Source: Halisarca cf. caerulea
Lineage: Eukaryota; Porifera; Demospongiae; Chondrillida; Halisarcidae
Assembly (NCBI GenBank): GCA_963170055.1
Contig: CAUJGJ010000188.1
Location: forward strand, 1,401,671-1,465,670
DNA length: 64,000 bases
Direction: 5' to 3'
A model generated the notes under the pieces. It ran no database searches. It saw only the letters and a list, made by a program, of their open reading frames with translations, and was not told the origin of the DNA. The position numbers and the translations under genes are program-made. Shown one piece after another: positions 48,353-60,639 of this stretch. The first letter of the stretch is position 1, and the number at the start of each line of letters is the position of its first letter.

Positions 48353-48545
48353 TATGCCCGTCTAGCCCCATGTATGCCTATCCCTATACCCATCTAGCCC
48401 TATGCCTGTCTAGCCCTATGTATGTCCAGCCCTAGCATGTCTAGCCCTATGTATGTCTAACCCTATGTTTGTCCAGCCCTAGCATGTCTAGCCCTAGCAT
48501 GTGTAGCCCTATGTATGTCTATCCCTAATATGACTGTCGAGCCCT
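48353..48545. repeat. tctagccctatg minisatellite (copy 3)
   Basis: Near-identical to the array at 41483 with unit rearrangements. Confidence 0.9.
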
Positions 48546-48852
48546 GTGTAGCAAACAACCCTGCCTTGTTCCTATGTTTTGTGATGATTGACATTTGTTT
48601 ATCCCTACATCTTTTTTCCATTTTTAAATGGTTTATTATTATTAATATACGCAGACAAAGTATCAGACCACCCTTTGAATCTTATCATAAGCCCTGCCTC
48701 TTGAGGCACCCAACCTTTGTGGTCTTCTCTCGGTCAGCTTCAGTAACCCGTCTTTACCTTTCCTGCGCCATAAAACTATCCTCATTTTCATCTGTTGTTC
48801 ATCAATGATACTTCAACTTCACACATACAAGCACACATGTATGCATATATAT

Positions 48853-49088
<236 letters not shown>

Positions 49089-49325
49089 CTTATAGTCATA
49101 GACAAAATACATGCACGTGTGTAAAATGAGGTACTTGGCCTAATATATTGTATCAGTGAAAGCCAGTGAACCACATGTTAATATGTGATTGTCTAAAAGT
49201 GTCTAACTTCTTGACAGTTCTGACTGGCATTATAGTAACATTCACAGGAAACTTTGCATTGTGTTTTTCTGTCTCAACCTAATCTTCCATTTTTAGTGTT
49301 TACAATTATTTCTGTATTCCCTTAG

Positions 49326-49427
49326 AATGGTTGGACTGCACTTCATTATGCCTCAAGACATGGTCATCTCCACATTGTTAGAGAACTGATTGAGAGGATA
49401 AATGTTGATGTGTTTACTACTAAGCTG
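49326..49427 (+). CDS. Ankyrin gene exon, one repeat (F, copy 3)
   Basis: Phase-0, 34 codons, acceptor ccttag, donor gtatgg. It reads NGWTALHYASRHGHLHIV then RELIERINVDVF and differs from copy 2 only at the residue after SR (H for C). The intron to exon G is 555 bp. The tiny divergence from copy 2 fits the recent tandem duplication seen in the surrounding introns. Confidence 0.92.
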
Positions 49428-49982
49428 GTATGGTGTTTGTTATAACTTGTGTGTTTGTTGTTTGCTTATTTGAATACACAACAGTCCCTAGTTCCATATC
49501 ATGACTTATACACTCCCCCTTATATAATTCCCTCCTTATACATACAAACCCTTGTTTTGACGGGCATTAAGTGATTTTGTACTATCTATGTCATCCATAT
49601 CCACTTGTAGAACCTTATAACCCCAGTTAGTTAGGGTGTCCACATTAACAGTTAATGGTGGTCTATCTCCCGTTTACACGGCATTCAGTGCAAAGGACAA
49701 CATTGCATTTACTGCTTTAATTTTGTCGTACCTTCATGTGGTAATTGTATTTCGTACAATTATAATGAAAAGATTCTTTTGATCCTACTTCGCAAGATTT
49801 ACTGATTGTTGTTGTATTGGATTGAGTGTTTTTAAATAGTTGATCGAATGTGAACTGTAAAGTGAGGTTTGTTCATTCTAGTTGCAACAATTCAATCCCG
49901 TGCGGCTTTAGTTATTCATTGAAGTGTTACCTTATACTCCAGTACCAACCATGTGTAATCATTTTCTCTTGTTTGTCCTCAG

Positions 49983-50186
49983 AGTGGTCTGAATGCCCTT
50001 CACCTTGCTGCCTGTGGTGGGCATTTGGATATTGTTTCTTATCTCATTCCAAAGTTTGCAGACAGAAGATTTGAGTCTGACAATGATGGTGACACCTGTC
50101 TACACTTGGCTGCACGGGAAGGTCATCTGGTAGTAGTGAAGTACCTCATTGAAGAGTGTGGATTTGACCCTGTTACTGGAAATAAG
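49983..50186 (+). CDS. Ankyrin gene exon, two repeats (G, copy 3)
   Basis: A 204-bp phase-0 exon. The acceptor is cctcag and the first codon is AGT (Ser) where the other copies have GAT (Asp), at the conserved first residue of the repeat. It reads SGLNALHLAACGGHLDIV, then GDTCLHLAAREGHLVVVKYL. The donor is gtaggc, closer to consensus than the gtgggc of its sisters. The second repeat is the best match to the ankyrin consensus among the G exons. Confidence 0.9.
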
Positions 50187-51930
50187 GTAGGCTATTGTTT
50201 ATTGCATGACACACACATTGTACATCATCTGCACCTTTCCTCTCAATTCTCCCCTCCTGACATCTTGAATACTTCATCTCAAGCCCTTCAGCAGTATAGT
50301 CCAACCTCAGTTTCATCACACTCTCTTGATTTCATACTCAGTTGTACTTCTTGGCTACACTATGAATAGTATTATCACTCCATTTAGCGTTAAATACACA
50401 TCTGAACACATTTTATTGAAGCTGAGCTTTACAAGGGTTTTTGGCTATATCATTGTCGGATTGACTAGATCTCACTGCACTACGTTAAGGTCTTGTCAAT
50501 GCAAACTTCATCACTCTTTCTCTCTCGAGTTTATGTTAAAGTCCATGCTGTACTATTAAGACTTCTTTTTTACCCATACCATCAATATTATTGACACACA
50601 CACATGCCCTTATCAGTATGTAGCAGAATGTATTATTTATTGTCTTCAGCATCAAGGCCATTGGAGAAGGTCAATACTGCCAACTGATATCGAGCTTTTC
50701 CTAACACATTATTTTGATTGTTGATGCTGCCTGTACGGAAATATCGAGAGATTAAAATTCTGTTATGATTGTCCTGTTTGTGGAGTTTAGCAAGTAGCAA
50801 AAATAACCCAGGCCTGCATTTCCCCAAACCATTGCAGCCTACCTTCGACATGTTTATGGAACACTAATTAAATTCAATTTGGTAGCTTTTAAGTATTATA
50901 AGCTGTAACAATATGTTTGCTGTACACAATATCAAACCCATATAATTTTTCTACTCCTGATGTGTTTTGATCCAGAATGGACTTTATTTGAAGCTGTAGT
51001 AATTTCTGTGAGAACATCAAGTGCTTGAGCAAGGTTATAAGTTTGTGCTTCTGCAGACTTGCAGCCTCCACACTTCTATTCTGCTGTTGTGTGGTCATGT
51101 AGTATGCAATGTACCTCAACAAGGTGCAGTAAATTATGAAATAGATATTTCCATTTAAAGGGAATGTTGTAGTGAAGCTCTTTGACTGGTGCCACACAAC
51201 TTTATTACCAAACTTATTAGCATAGAACAGATTGAATTTGCAGCTATCTAAATACTTTTAGGATGGTTACTAGAACCTCAGGTCCATAGCAAGGGGTGCA
51301 TTGGGTGTGTGTGTCCCCCCCCCCCCCTCTCCAGGGGAGTAACTACCAAGGTTTTACCCGGGGGCAAACCCTGGGTATGGTTCCCCCCTAAGCAGAAAGG
51401 TTCCCTTGGAATTCTATCCTAGCTATAACACATATGCACAGTTGCAACAGACTGATCTGTGTACTGTATTCTAAAACAGCTTGAGTGGTATAAAACAGCC
51501 TCATTTATCACCTTCTGAGGCATAAAAACTAAAATATTTCCTGGGGAAGCAAACCCCCAGATCCCCCTAGCTTAGACCACTATCATTCTACATACATATC
51601 TGCCCTCTATAACATCACTATACTTCGCCATAGCCCGTCCGTCTTCATCGTTATTCTAAAAGAGACCCTGATGTATAAGCTGCATGTATGAGTGGGGTTT
51701 CTAATAACATTGAATGCACATGCTTGGACCACCCCGCCCTGCGAGTGCGTGTGTACATAGTATTTACAGATGTGTAGGTTCCCCCAAAAATTTGAACCCA
51801 AATAAAATCCAGGCTACCATTGTTTCCTGGTTGTCGGGAAATCCCCCTCATCAATCTTAAGCCACCAGTGTGCCAATTAATGGGCGGAAAAGTTGTGTCT
51901 AGCGACTGTTTAGTTTTAACACCTTATTGC

Positions 51931-51981
51931 GACCAATCAGATTGCATTGCACCGAATCGGTGCAATGCAATCTGATTTGTC
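51931..51981. repeat. 51-bp inverted repeat, copy 5 of 5
   Basis: One mismatch (GATTTG for GATTGG in the right arm) compared with the perfect copies. Confidence 0.92.
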
Positions 51982-52814
51982 AATCGAAAGAAGAGACTGA
52001 AAATGGGCATTTATCTTTTCGATCTCTACAGAATGCTTTACGTTAACTTTGTTCCTTGTTCTTGATTCTACCGTTTGAGATGAATACCTCTTCAAGTCAT
52101 GTGTTATTGTTAGATCCCGAATCTTGGAGCAGCATAGTGCGATGGCGATGGATCTTGTGGCAGAGATGTTTCCGTGCATCTTCCGACCGCCTCAGGTCAA
52201 TCAGGGATTTTGACGTCAACCGTTTTGTATCAGTAAGTTTAGAATGGCCCTTTCTAACCCTGAAATACTACTGAAGTATTCTAGTGGGAAATAATGTACT
52301 ATCCTTTGCAAACTGATGGATTACTGAGTTAATAACAATACACGCCTAGCCTTCATTAATGAGATGCAGTGTTCAAAGTGCAAAAGTCGCTAGACCCTAC
52401 CTTCTCCTCGTCCACGCAGGAGAAGTACAGGGCTAGCAGCTAGACTACTGTTCTGCACACATGGTTCTGCAGAGCATATGACAACAAATGCTGTGAATAC
52501 TACGTTCATGCATGTTTTGCTTTCTTTTTTAGTCAATTTTCCCTTGTCTGGCACAAGCACATATTACTATTATGTTTACTTGTATGCCAGTGGTGATCCA
52601 TGCATGCCACAGTCTTGACACCATAGACATACTATAATGGCTACATATAGTACAAAGTGTCTAGGATGCCACCAAAGATTTTTGTATAGCGTGTGCCCAT
52701 GATCATGGCTTTTCAGAAACCCCCTTCTTGTTCTTCTGGCTACACCCCTGCCCCCCCCCCCCCCCCCCCCTCCTGCTGGAATGGTACCTTAAAACTGTTC
52801 TTGCACTGAACTTA

Positions 52815-53247
52815 GGCTGCGTTTACATGAAAACGTTCTTAAAAATGCCCGTTGCGAGTGTTCCGGAAACCGATTCGTTGCCGTCGTGTTTATATGAAAA
52901 CGTTCCAAATCGATAAAGATGGCGATTGATAGTGCGGCCTGGACTGACAACAAAGCAGAACTGCTTCTGAACGTGACGCTGGAGTATAAAACTACCAAAG
53001 TCTTCGAAGGCCTGGACTGGGAAGGGATTAGGAGAAAGTACGCGGGCATTTTGGAGAGATTTCGGGATCCTAGTTTCCGTATTTGCCGTTTACATAATAT
53101 CGTTTTCAAAACGATTTCAAACTTATCCGCAACTTGAAACGTTTTCATGTATCCGGAAGATTTGTTCCCGATACATGTAAACGGAAGGTACAAACGCAAC
53201 GAAACTGTTCCGTTTTCGCCCGGAAACATTTTCATGTAAACGGGGCC
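52815..53247. mobile_element. Harbinger-type MITE with Myb/SANT fragment, unique to copy 3
   Basis: A 433-bp element with ends GGCTGCGTTTACATGAAAAC and (reversed) GGCCCCGTTTACATGAAAAT, flanked by TTA duplications (52812-52814, 53248-53250). Copies 1 and 2 have the single-TTA empty site (caacttagtctcc), proving insertion. It carries an open frame for a Myb/SANT-like domain. Confidence 0.92.
52919..53137 (+). pseudogene. Myb/SANT-like protein fragment inside Harbinger MITE
   Basis: An open frame of 72 codons starting MAIDSAAWTDNKAELLLNVT and continuing EYKTTKVFEGLDWEGIRRKY, then AGILERFRDPSF. The W...ELL..T..Y pattern followed by DW..I..KY is that of Myb/SANT-like (MADF-related) DNA-binding domains. 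Harbinger transposons normally carry such a gene next to the transposase, where it helps bring transposase to the element. The frame leaves the domain after about 50 residues and runs into the element's right arm, so this is a captured 5' fragment in a deletion derivative, not a complete gene. Confidence 0.75.
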
Positions 53248-54201
53248 TTAGTCTCTATATTAAGCCAGCAACTGTCAGGCACAGTAGTTCCTGGTAATTC
53301 AGCAAACTTTTTTGGAAATTTTTAAGTGATTCACTCAGGTTTATCAATTGATTTGATTTATGAATCATTCAAACTGATGGCAGTAATTCACAAGGAATCA
53401 GAATATTCAAAGTAAGATCACGACACACAACTTCCGTCATCCATGTTTTGTTATGCAAGAGTCCTATTGTCCATCTTAATTTGAAGAGCGTCCCCCAGAC
53501 AAAAGCCTGTCTATGGGCCTAAACCTCACCATCTTCACAACTTTGGTCTGTCATAGTACAGTAGTAGGTGTTCTGTCTCATCTACGTAGACACCCTGACT
53601 GTTGTTGGCAACAGAATTGGTTGTCTCCATAATAATAAATAATTATTCTTATTCTTGCACCTCTAATCCATGAATAGCCACATATTGCTTAATAGTGGGA
53701 TCTCACCAGTACCTGTCCCTCACAAGACATCTGTTGCATAGTCCTCTTATCCTGCAATCACAGAACTGCTATGTATTCCTATCGATATTGAAATTCAAAT
53801 CCAAACATTTACAAGGTAAAAATTTGAAAAAATGAAGTTTGCTCAACATTGACATCGTACATATGCAAGATAAGATGGTTTCGTCTACTACGGCATCTTT
53901 ACGTATCTCTCCATCCAGTATACGTTCCTTTGTTACCTCCATATTCAGCTGTTATTCGAGTAACTTAACTCAATGCAGTCATCTAGAAAAACAGACATTA
54001 AAAATGTTATAATATTGATGGCTAAAGCCAAATAGCATCAAACAAATGGCAGCACAGTAACTCACTGAAGATCACGGAGAACCAATGCCGACATCTTTAT
54101 AAATTTAAACTTTCGGCTTCTTCTCTTCCACATGAACATCAACACGCGCGTTCGTTTTCAGGTTCGAGGTGCTCTGACGCAGCACGTCATACATGCCATC
54201 T

Positions 54202-55192
54202 TAGTCAAACAAGCTAGCCCGTCTCTGCAAGCGCCCTACGGGCAAGAAGGGGCAGAGACGGTCTAGCTCACATAGAGATTAGTTCACACCTCCAAACTGG
54301 TGCTAGCTCAATTTTGATTACTCATCTGGTATAGAACTGCAGGAGTGGATTTTCAGTCAATCTTATACAGCGTGCTTCAGTTACTACTAAAAAGAGCGGA
54401 ATTGTTCTGTCAGAGGACAAGTCTGCTGCTGCTGTCACAGTGGATTCAAGAGGAATGGCCAGAACGTCCAAAGTGGGCTGAATTAGTCTGAAAAGAGTGT
54501 CCTCAGGATTGTTCAGGAATACTGTGGGTTTTAGTATCTATACTTTGAGGGTGTTACCAAAGGGTTCTTTGCAAACACAGCAGAAACGTTTGCACAATTC
54601 CTGTGGCTTTAAAGATAAAGACTAACATGAATTCGTTCATAGCATACAACTTGTATGTAGGCCGATAATCCATTCTTGCTCTAGCTTCAACTGGACGAGC
54701 AATTGATGCTTCACAAGCGACAATCTGGCTAGCATTGTTGTTGGAGTATCTATGGCCAGAGAGCACAACAGACGCTTTGGTCTTGCGTAGTCAGAAATTT
54801 GAAAAATCAGACTAAGGACTAAACGAGGTCTACACGACGACGTTTTCGGTCGAATTCGTTTCCAAATCGTTGCGTTTCGGCCTTTCGTTTACACGAAAAC
54901 ACTGAAAACGCCATCGTTTTCAACTGAAAATGAAAACGCCCTCTGCAGTGTTTTTGTCCGAAAACGTTTCTGATTGGGTCACCATGTAAACGATTGGAAA
55001 TGCCACATTCAACGAATTTCAAAATGGCCGATGTTAGCAAAAGTTTCGTAAGTTCGCTCTACCTTGTCTTGCAACCTACTTACAGATCGTACTCACTAAG
55101 AACCTACTTAGTAATCTCTATGTGATCTAGATCATCTCCGCCCCTTCTCGCCTGTAGGGCGCTTGCGGAGACAGGCTAGCTTGTTAGACTAG
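54202..55192. mobile_element. hAT-like element with long inverted ends
   Basis: A 991-bp element flanked by an 8-bp direct repeat TGCCATCT (54194-54201 and 55193-55200). The inverted ends are about 80 bp with roughly 85% identity, beginning TAGTCAAACAAGCTAGCCCG on the left and (C)TAGTCTAACAAGCTAGCCT on the right, and including CAAGCGCCCTAC and CACATAGAGATTA. An 8-bp duplication suggests hAT, but the termini are not typical. Between about 54815 and 55030 lies GAAAACG-rich sequence similar in style to the Harbinger-type element at 52815. No gene recognised. Confidence 0.75.
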
Positions 55193-55200
55193 TGCCATCT

Positions 55201-56150
55201 TATAGAACCAAGCTATACGTCAGCTTTCTCTCTTTCTATGCTCTTTCTGTACCTTCGAATTTGAATGTAGCATTCCTTCGTGCATGCGTAGAAGGCACAT
55301 TGCTATCATGTGATGTCACCTTTTTCAGTCCACATAGGAAGCTTAGAACATCCTCAGACCGTAGATCCTGTAACACTTGTGCGTAGACATGAACATCTAG
55401 GAAATGATCTGCATCTACAACTACTAATTAAAGGTTATTAAGCTAAGCAAGCTGCACACAACAAACTGTGACAGAATATAGGCCTGCGAATACAAAACTT
55501 AGCCGGCATTGGACGTACTACGAATCACAGGCAGCCATCAGTCTCAAAAAGTACTTCATGGTAATAAGGTGGAGATGATTGTTGCATAGGGCTACACTGA
55601 CAGACTTGTGGATGAGCATACACGCATGTGTCGGACCAGAGGGGTATATAGGTCTAGATAGGCAAGGACAGAGGGGCAATGGGCTAGAGATGATGCACAG
55701 CTAGGTCTGGTATAGCCCTTTAAGACAGAGGTTTGTGCCCTGAGTGCAGTGTGAAAATTCCATTATATCCTGCATTTTCAACTTGAATAACATTGCATTA
55801 TTATGAATAACCCATATACATGATGCAAGAGTTTTTTGTACTCTGAACCCATGCAGTCTCGGCTGTCTAGCCTTATGCCTGTCTGTCCAGACCAATGCCC
55901 ATCTTGTCGTATGCCAGTCTGCAATTTTTATACTATTATGGACTCCATGCTTCCCTCTTCTTGGTAAATTCTGCACATGCAAAATATGTTAATAAGCATG
56001 CATAGTGGTTATCATTTTACGTAAAAATCTTTTTTTACAACAGCCATGAAACATGGTTGGAAAGTCAAATCAAGGTTGTAACATGGTTGTTTTGTCCTGC
56101 AAGCATGGTTGTGGCATGTCAGTGTATATTGTTGGCGCTTGCATTTGTCT
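55201..56150. other. Intron with a short minisatellite-like remnant
   Basis: Only a degraded tctagcc-type run (about 55866-55912) is recognisable. It lies about 250 bp before a CA tract, the same order as in the modules, suggesting an old, diverged module copy 4. Confidence 0.5.
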
Positions 56151-56161
56151 GTTGCTGGATT

Positions 56162-56385
<224 letters not shown>

Positions 56386-56433
56386 AATCTTTCATTAATT
56401 TTTTTAATGTTTACAATTTCTATCTTCCCTTAG

Positions 56434-56535
56434 AATGGTTGGACTGCACTTCATCTTGCCTCAAGAAATGGGCACCTCCACATTGTCAGAGAACTGATTG
56501 AGAAGATGGATGTTGATGTATTTGCTACTAAGCTG
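56434..56535 (+). CDS. Ankyrin gene exon, one repeat (F, copy 4)
   Basis: Phase-0 exon, acceptor ccttag, donor gtatgg. It reads NGWTALHLASRNGHLHIV then RELIEKMDVDVF, differing from copies 1-3 by HL, KMD and FATKL. The flanking intron homology to other modules extends only to about 56700 and is more diverged, so this is the oldest of the F duplicates. Its partner G exon is nearly 6 kb away at 62379 because two mobile elements and other sequence intervene. Confidence 0.92.
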
Positions 56536-57124
56536 GTATGGTGTTTGTTATACTTATAACTTGTATGTTTGCTGTTTGCTTACTTGAATATACAACAGTC
56601 CCTAGTTCCATATCATGACTTATACACTCCCCCTTATATAATTCCCTCCTTATACATACAAACCCTTGTTTTCTAGCATTAATTGATTTTGTACTATCTA
56701 CTGTTAGCTTATTGACTTGCAAAACCTTATACTCCCATTTACTGGAGTGTTGATCCACATCACCAGTTTTTGATAGTCTATCTACCGTATACACAACATT
56801 CACTGCAAAGGACATGGCATGTACTGTGGGTTCTGAATTATAATGTTCAAGCATATTTATTGTCTTTCTGGGATACATGGTCAATATTTAATGGCAAGGT
56901 GTTGCAAGATACTTGACAATATGTCAGTCTGCTGCCCTTTTACTCTGGTATTTCTTTAATAACTTTCAATTTTGCTGGCAACAATGTTGCATCCACTGAA
57001 ACATGGCTGCTCGGCTGCTGTCTCTCACTATAGCAAAGTTTTGTGGGTACATCCGCATTTGATGTAGTTTTTGATCCGATATATTCTTTCACCTCTGTTG
57101 TAAATTGTCACAACGTCTTGTTAA

Positions 57125-58504
57125 AGGGCCACTGACATGAAAAATTTTTATTCGCTTAATCGATGGTTTATATGTGAAAAATACCATACACTATAATTTT
57201 ACTTGCAAATTTCGCGTTTAAATGGGAGTAAATGGAAGATTTAGTATGCAAAATCAGCCATTTTTCGATTAAATGCGTGGGTTGATGATTTCGAGGTGCA
57301 GGTTACTCGTGACGTCACAAGGTGAACGGAAGTAACCCAAGCCTATTCTTCAGTATGGGAAAAACGAAAATTTCCTTAGCCCATTCCTCAGACGAAAGAT
57401 GTTGTTCGACTCTTTTCGATGGTAGAATCGGTAAATTTACGAATTTTGTGAGTAAGGATAGCACAGGGGCTCCGCAGGCGGCCTACGAATGGAGCGCAGC
57501 TAGTTCGAACTTCCATCATCGATTGCCGAATCGCCGTCTGAAAACGAACGTTGGACGCTGCAGATTACTACTAAGGGACCGAAAGGGATCTAAGTAGACT
57601 TTACCTTGTCATCTGCGAACTTTTTCCCGCGTATATGAAGTTTCTTCTGCAAATCGTTCAAATGCGCAACACGCTCGTTCACAAGGTGACTTGTGTCCAT
57701 TTACCGCTAGTGTGCACGTGGAAGATGCAATTCCGTGCCCACTTTGAAGAGATACCTTCGGTATTGATTAATGACAGTCTTAGAAAGCGAGATACCAGAA
57801 AATTCTGTTGTTTTAGCGCTTTTGCAATAGGTATTGGTGGAACAGGGTTCTGCTAAATAGCACCAACTGCAAAATGGGTCCTACAGGTTGCTGGCTAGCA
57901 TAAATGTGAGCAATATAACCCCAAAGAACAGAAGGAACAATTCATAAGCATGTAATTGCATGAAATGGAATAACTGGGGTGCAAAAGTATGACATAGAAT
58001 GTATTTCTTGGTAGTGCTCATATTCCTTCAATAAGGGCAACTAATGTTGAAAAGCCACCATCGTGAAGTGCACATTACCTGATGCAGAAGTATTGGTAGG
58101 TATATTTCTGTATTTACAGCTATTTGGCTTTACTTGACCAGGTTAATCTTCATGCAGGAATATTTGGGAGCGTACCAAGTACAAATACTTCACCTAGTAT
58201 CCCTATTGCAACCTCCTAGTAGTGCACCATTGGTCAAGGCTTCACTAGCGAGCTCAATGGGTTCCTAACTCAATTCATTCGCAAATTATTTGGAAAATCA
58301 CTACAAAATCCCTATACTAGCTGTACTAAACGTTCACCTTGTGACGTCATAGCAAACATGGCTGTCGGTTTCGCGGCCGAAACCGGAAGTGGGCTATTTT
58401 CGGTAACTTCTCAACATTTGTTGCAAATTTAAACATTTCCAAAGTTATTTATTCGGGGGTAACTATTGATTTTTGCAAAAAAAAAATTTCATGTCAGTGG
58501 CCCT
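57125..58504. mobile_element. Non-autonomous Kolobok-like element
   Basis: A 1380-bp element bounded by TTAA (57121-57124, 58505-58508). Both ends read AGGGCCACTGACATGAAA inwards, close to the AGGGGAACTGACATCAA ends at 26131-29679. A second inverted pair, TGACGTCACAAGGTGAACG, lies at about 57310 and 58335. The longest open frame (57322-57597) shows no known domain. It is likely cross-mobilised by a Kolobok-type transposase. Confidence 0.85.
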
Positions 58505-58508
58505 TTAA

Positions 58509-59370
58509 TATAGAAGTACTTTATGGCAATACTAGCTTTAACTCATGAAGGGATTTCCCTCTTTTTATCTCATCCCTGGTAATGTAGTCTGTCCTTGCAT
58601 CTTATACTATCTAGTACGGTAACAGTTTGTACACTTATTCTGTCCATTGTCTTTACTGTTCTCGGAGCATAGTAAGTTGAATTCCCACCAAATGTGTATA
58701 ATATTGTCAAGTTTTTATGATAACTGTTTGCTTGTACCATTTGTAATTAGAACAAAATGACATTGTTTGATTTGAGGGTTATGAATCCATTTTGTACTCT
58801 TTACCACATTATCTTCTGCATATCCACATCTGTTTAAATGTACTGATGATGTTAGAATACCAAAAGTAAATACTGCACGTTGGCAAATACCGAGCAATAC
58901 TTGATTTGAATTATAGAATGCCTCTGATTTGTATACAGTACATATGGGACTGTTACACAACCATATTCCTGTTATACAAGGAAGAGCAAAAGAAATTGCC
59001 ATACATATTTTTTCCAAAGGTTAACGTGGCCTCCTACATAAACACATATCCCAGTCCACATGCAAGAGTTGCACACATGTAGCTATATATGATGCAAACA
59101 AGGTGTCTGGTGTTGCTAATGTACTGGTTGGAGTGACTGATTGTGTGCTCTTGAACTTTCAGCACAGCTAGGACCAGGATCAGGCCCATTATTGTATTTT
59201 GGTATCGATGTCAGTGCAGACATGATGTTACATGTGTAAAATGGCTTCCCTCCTGCTGGTACAATATACTAGTATCTGTTTCCCAGTATTGTCTTGATTC
59301 TTTTTGTTATATTTCCTGAGGCCATGTTGTTTAATGAGGGTGTCAAAATGCAGTATGAAAATGGAAATGA
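58509..59370. other. Intron, nothing recognised
   Basis: No repeat family or gene found in this stretch. Confidence 0.55.
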
Positions 59371-59373
59371 GTA

Positions 59374-59544
59374 CAGTGGAACCTGTATAATGTAGGCAAT
59401 TTAGGACTACTGAAAAGTGTCCTGATTTTCCAGGGTTACTCCATGTGTCATTCCTATATTTATGACAATTTGGGACCATAACTTAATATGTCCAGTCTAT
59501 ACAGGTGTCCAGATTTTCAACTGTCTTGAAAACAGGTTTCACTG
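59374..59544. mobile_element. Short mariner-type MITE
   Basis: A 171-bp element with ends CAGTGGAACCTGTATAATG and (reversed) CAGTGAAACCTGTTTTC. The left flank is TA, the right flank TG, so the TA duplication has decayed or the end is imprecise. Confidence 0.6.
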
Positions 59545-59774
59545 TGTATCCATTAGCCCTTACCCCATGCACATGGTGTTGGATAATGTATGTCCAATTG
59601 GCTAAGTTGCTTTTCTCTGTATCAACCTTGACTTGAGGTGTGAAATTTTAGAATATGGAAGAAGGACGTTTGTAGTTAGCAGACATGTAAACCTCTCATT
59701 GAACATAGTTTTTAACGACTGTTGTCTATGTTGAAGCTGCTACAAAGGTTTTCCCTGCCCCTACATGTGAAGAA

Positions 59775-60284
59775 ATTTCTCTGGGTGCCGCATGGTGGAA
59801 CAGCTTCTGGGATATATATTTTTACATAAATCGCGATAGGGAAGTATTCACTAAGTTTTCCATGTTGCGTATTTTGTCATCCCTCTCCAAAGCCAAAATC
59901 AGTGAAATCGGCCCAGAGAATTATAACTTCAGGTGCACATAACTCGGGACTAGAGCAGGAAGTCAAAATACGCAACATGGAAAAGTTAGATCGTGTTCAT
60001 TACTCACATTTGGTAGTACAAAAGCGTCTTGGCCTTGTTCCCTCATACAGTACCCAGCGCAAAACTGAAACTCCAAAGAGCTTTAAAATTTAGTCACATG
60101 TCAGCATGTGACATAGCTTCAGTGACGACAAAAAACGTCACTGATCACGGATTCGGCATTCGTATATGCCCGAATCACAAAATGAATGCGTGACAAATAT
60201 TTTATAGGCACCGAAATATAATATTTCATCACTATGCAAACTGAGAAGCGCTATCATATCAAATGTGGACATGTCCCACGTACG
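59775..60284. mobile_element. Family 2 MITE, partial copy
   Basis: Matches the right two thirds of 25392-26126 and ends, reversed, in CGTACGTGGGACATGTCC. The left end is missing or diverged. Confidence 0.7.
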
Positions 60285-60639
60285 TTTGCCTGATATAACG
60301 TTTTTAACTTTTTTTATTTACCTCAACTAAGCCCTTCTTATGTACTTTTTCAGATGGACTTTAATCTTCTGAATACAGTTCTAATCTTTCTAAATATTAA
60401 CCATCCCTTGTCAAAGCAATCACGAACCCTAAACACCAGTTACATTAGAACATTGCAGACTCTCGCAGAGTACACTGTTGGCATTGACCTGCATTGCTGA
60501 GCCTCTGCACAGTTGATGCTATAGGTCATGTATACATGGCAGTTGAAGGAAAGGGCTGGCCCCACCAGACTACTGTTGGTAATTGTAACTCTGCATGCAT
60601 CCTTAGCCGCTACAATTATCATGTTTTTATTAATTTAGC

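Noticed and set aside
57322..57597. 91-codon frame inside the non-autonomous Kolobok-like element
   Set aside because: No similarity to the THAP transposase or the P2X7-tail-like protein; likely chance or a captured fragment.
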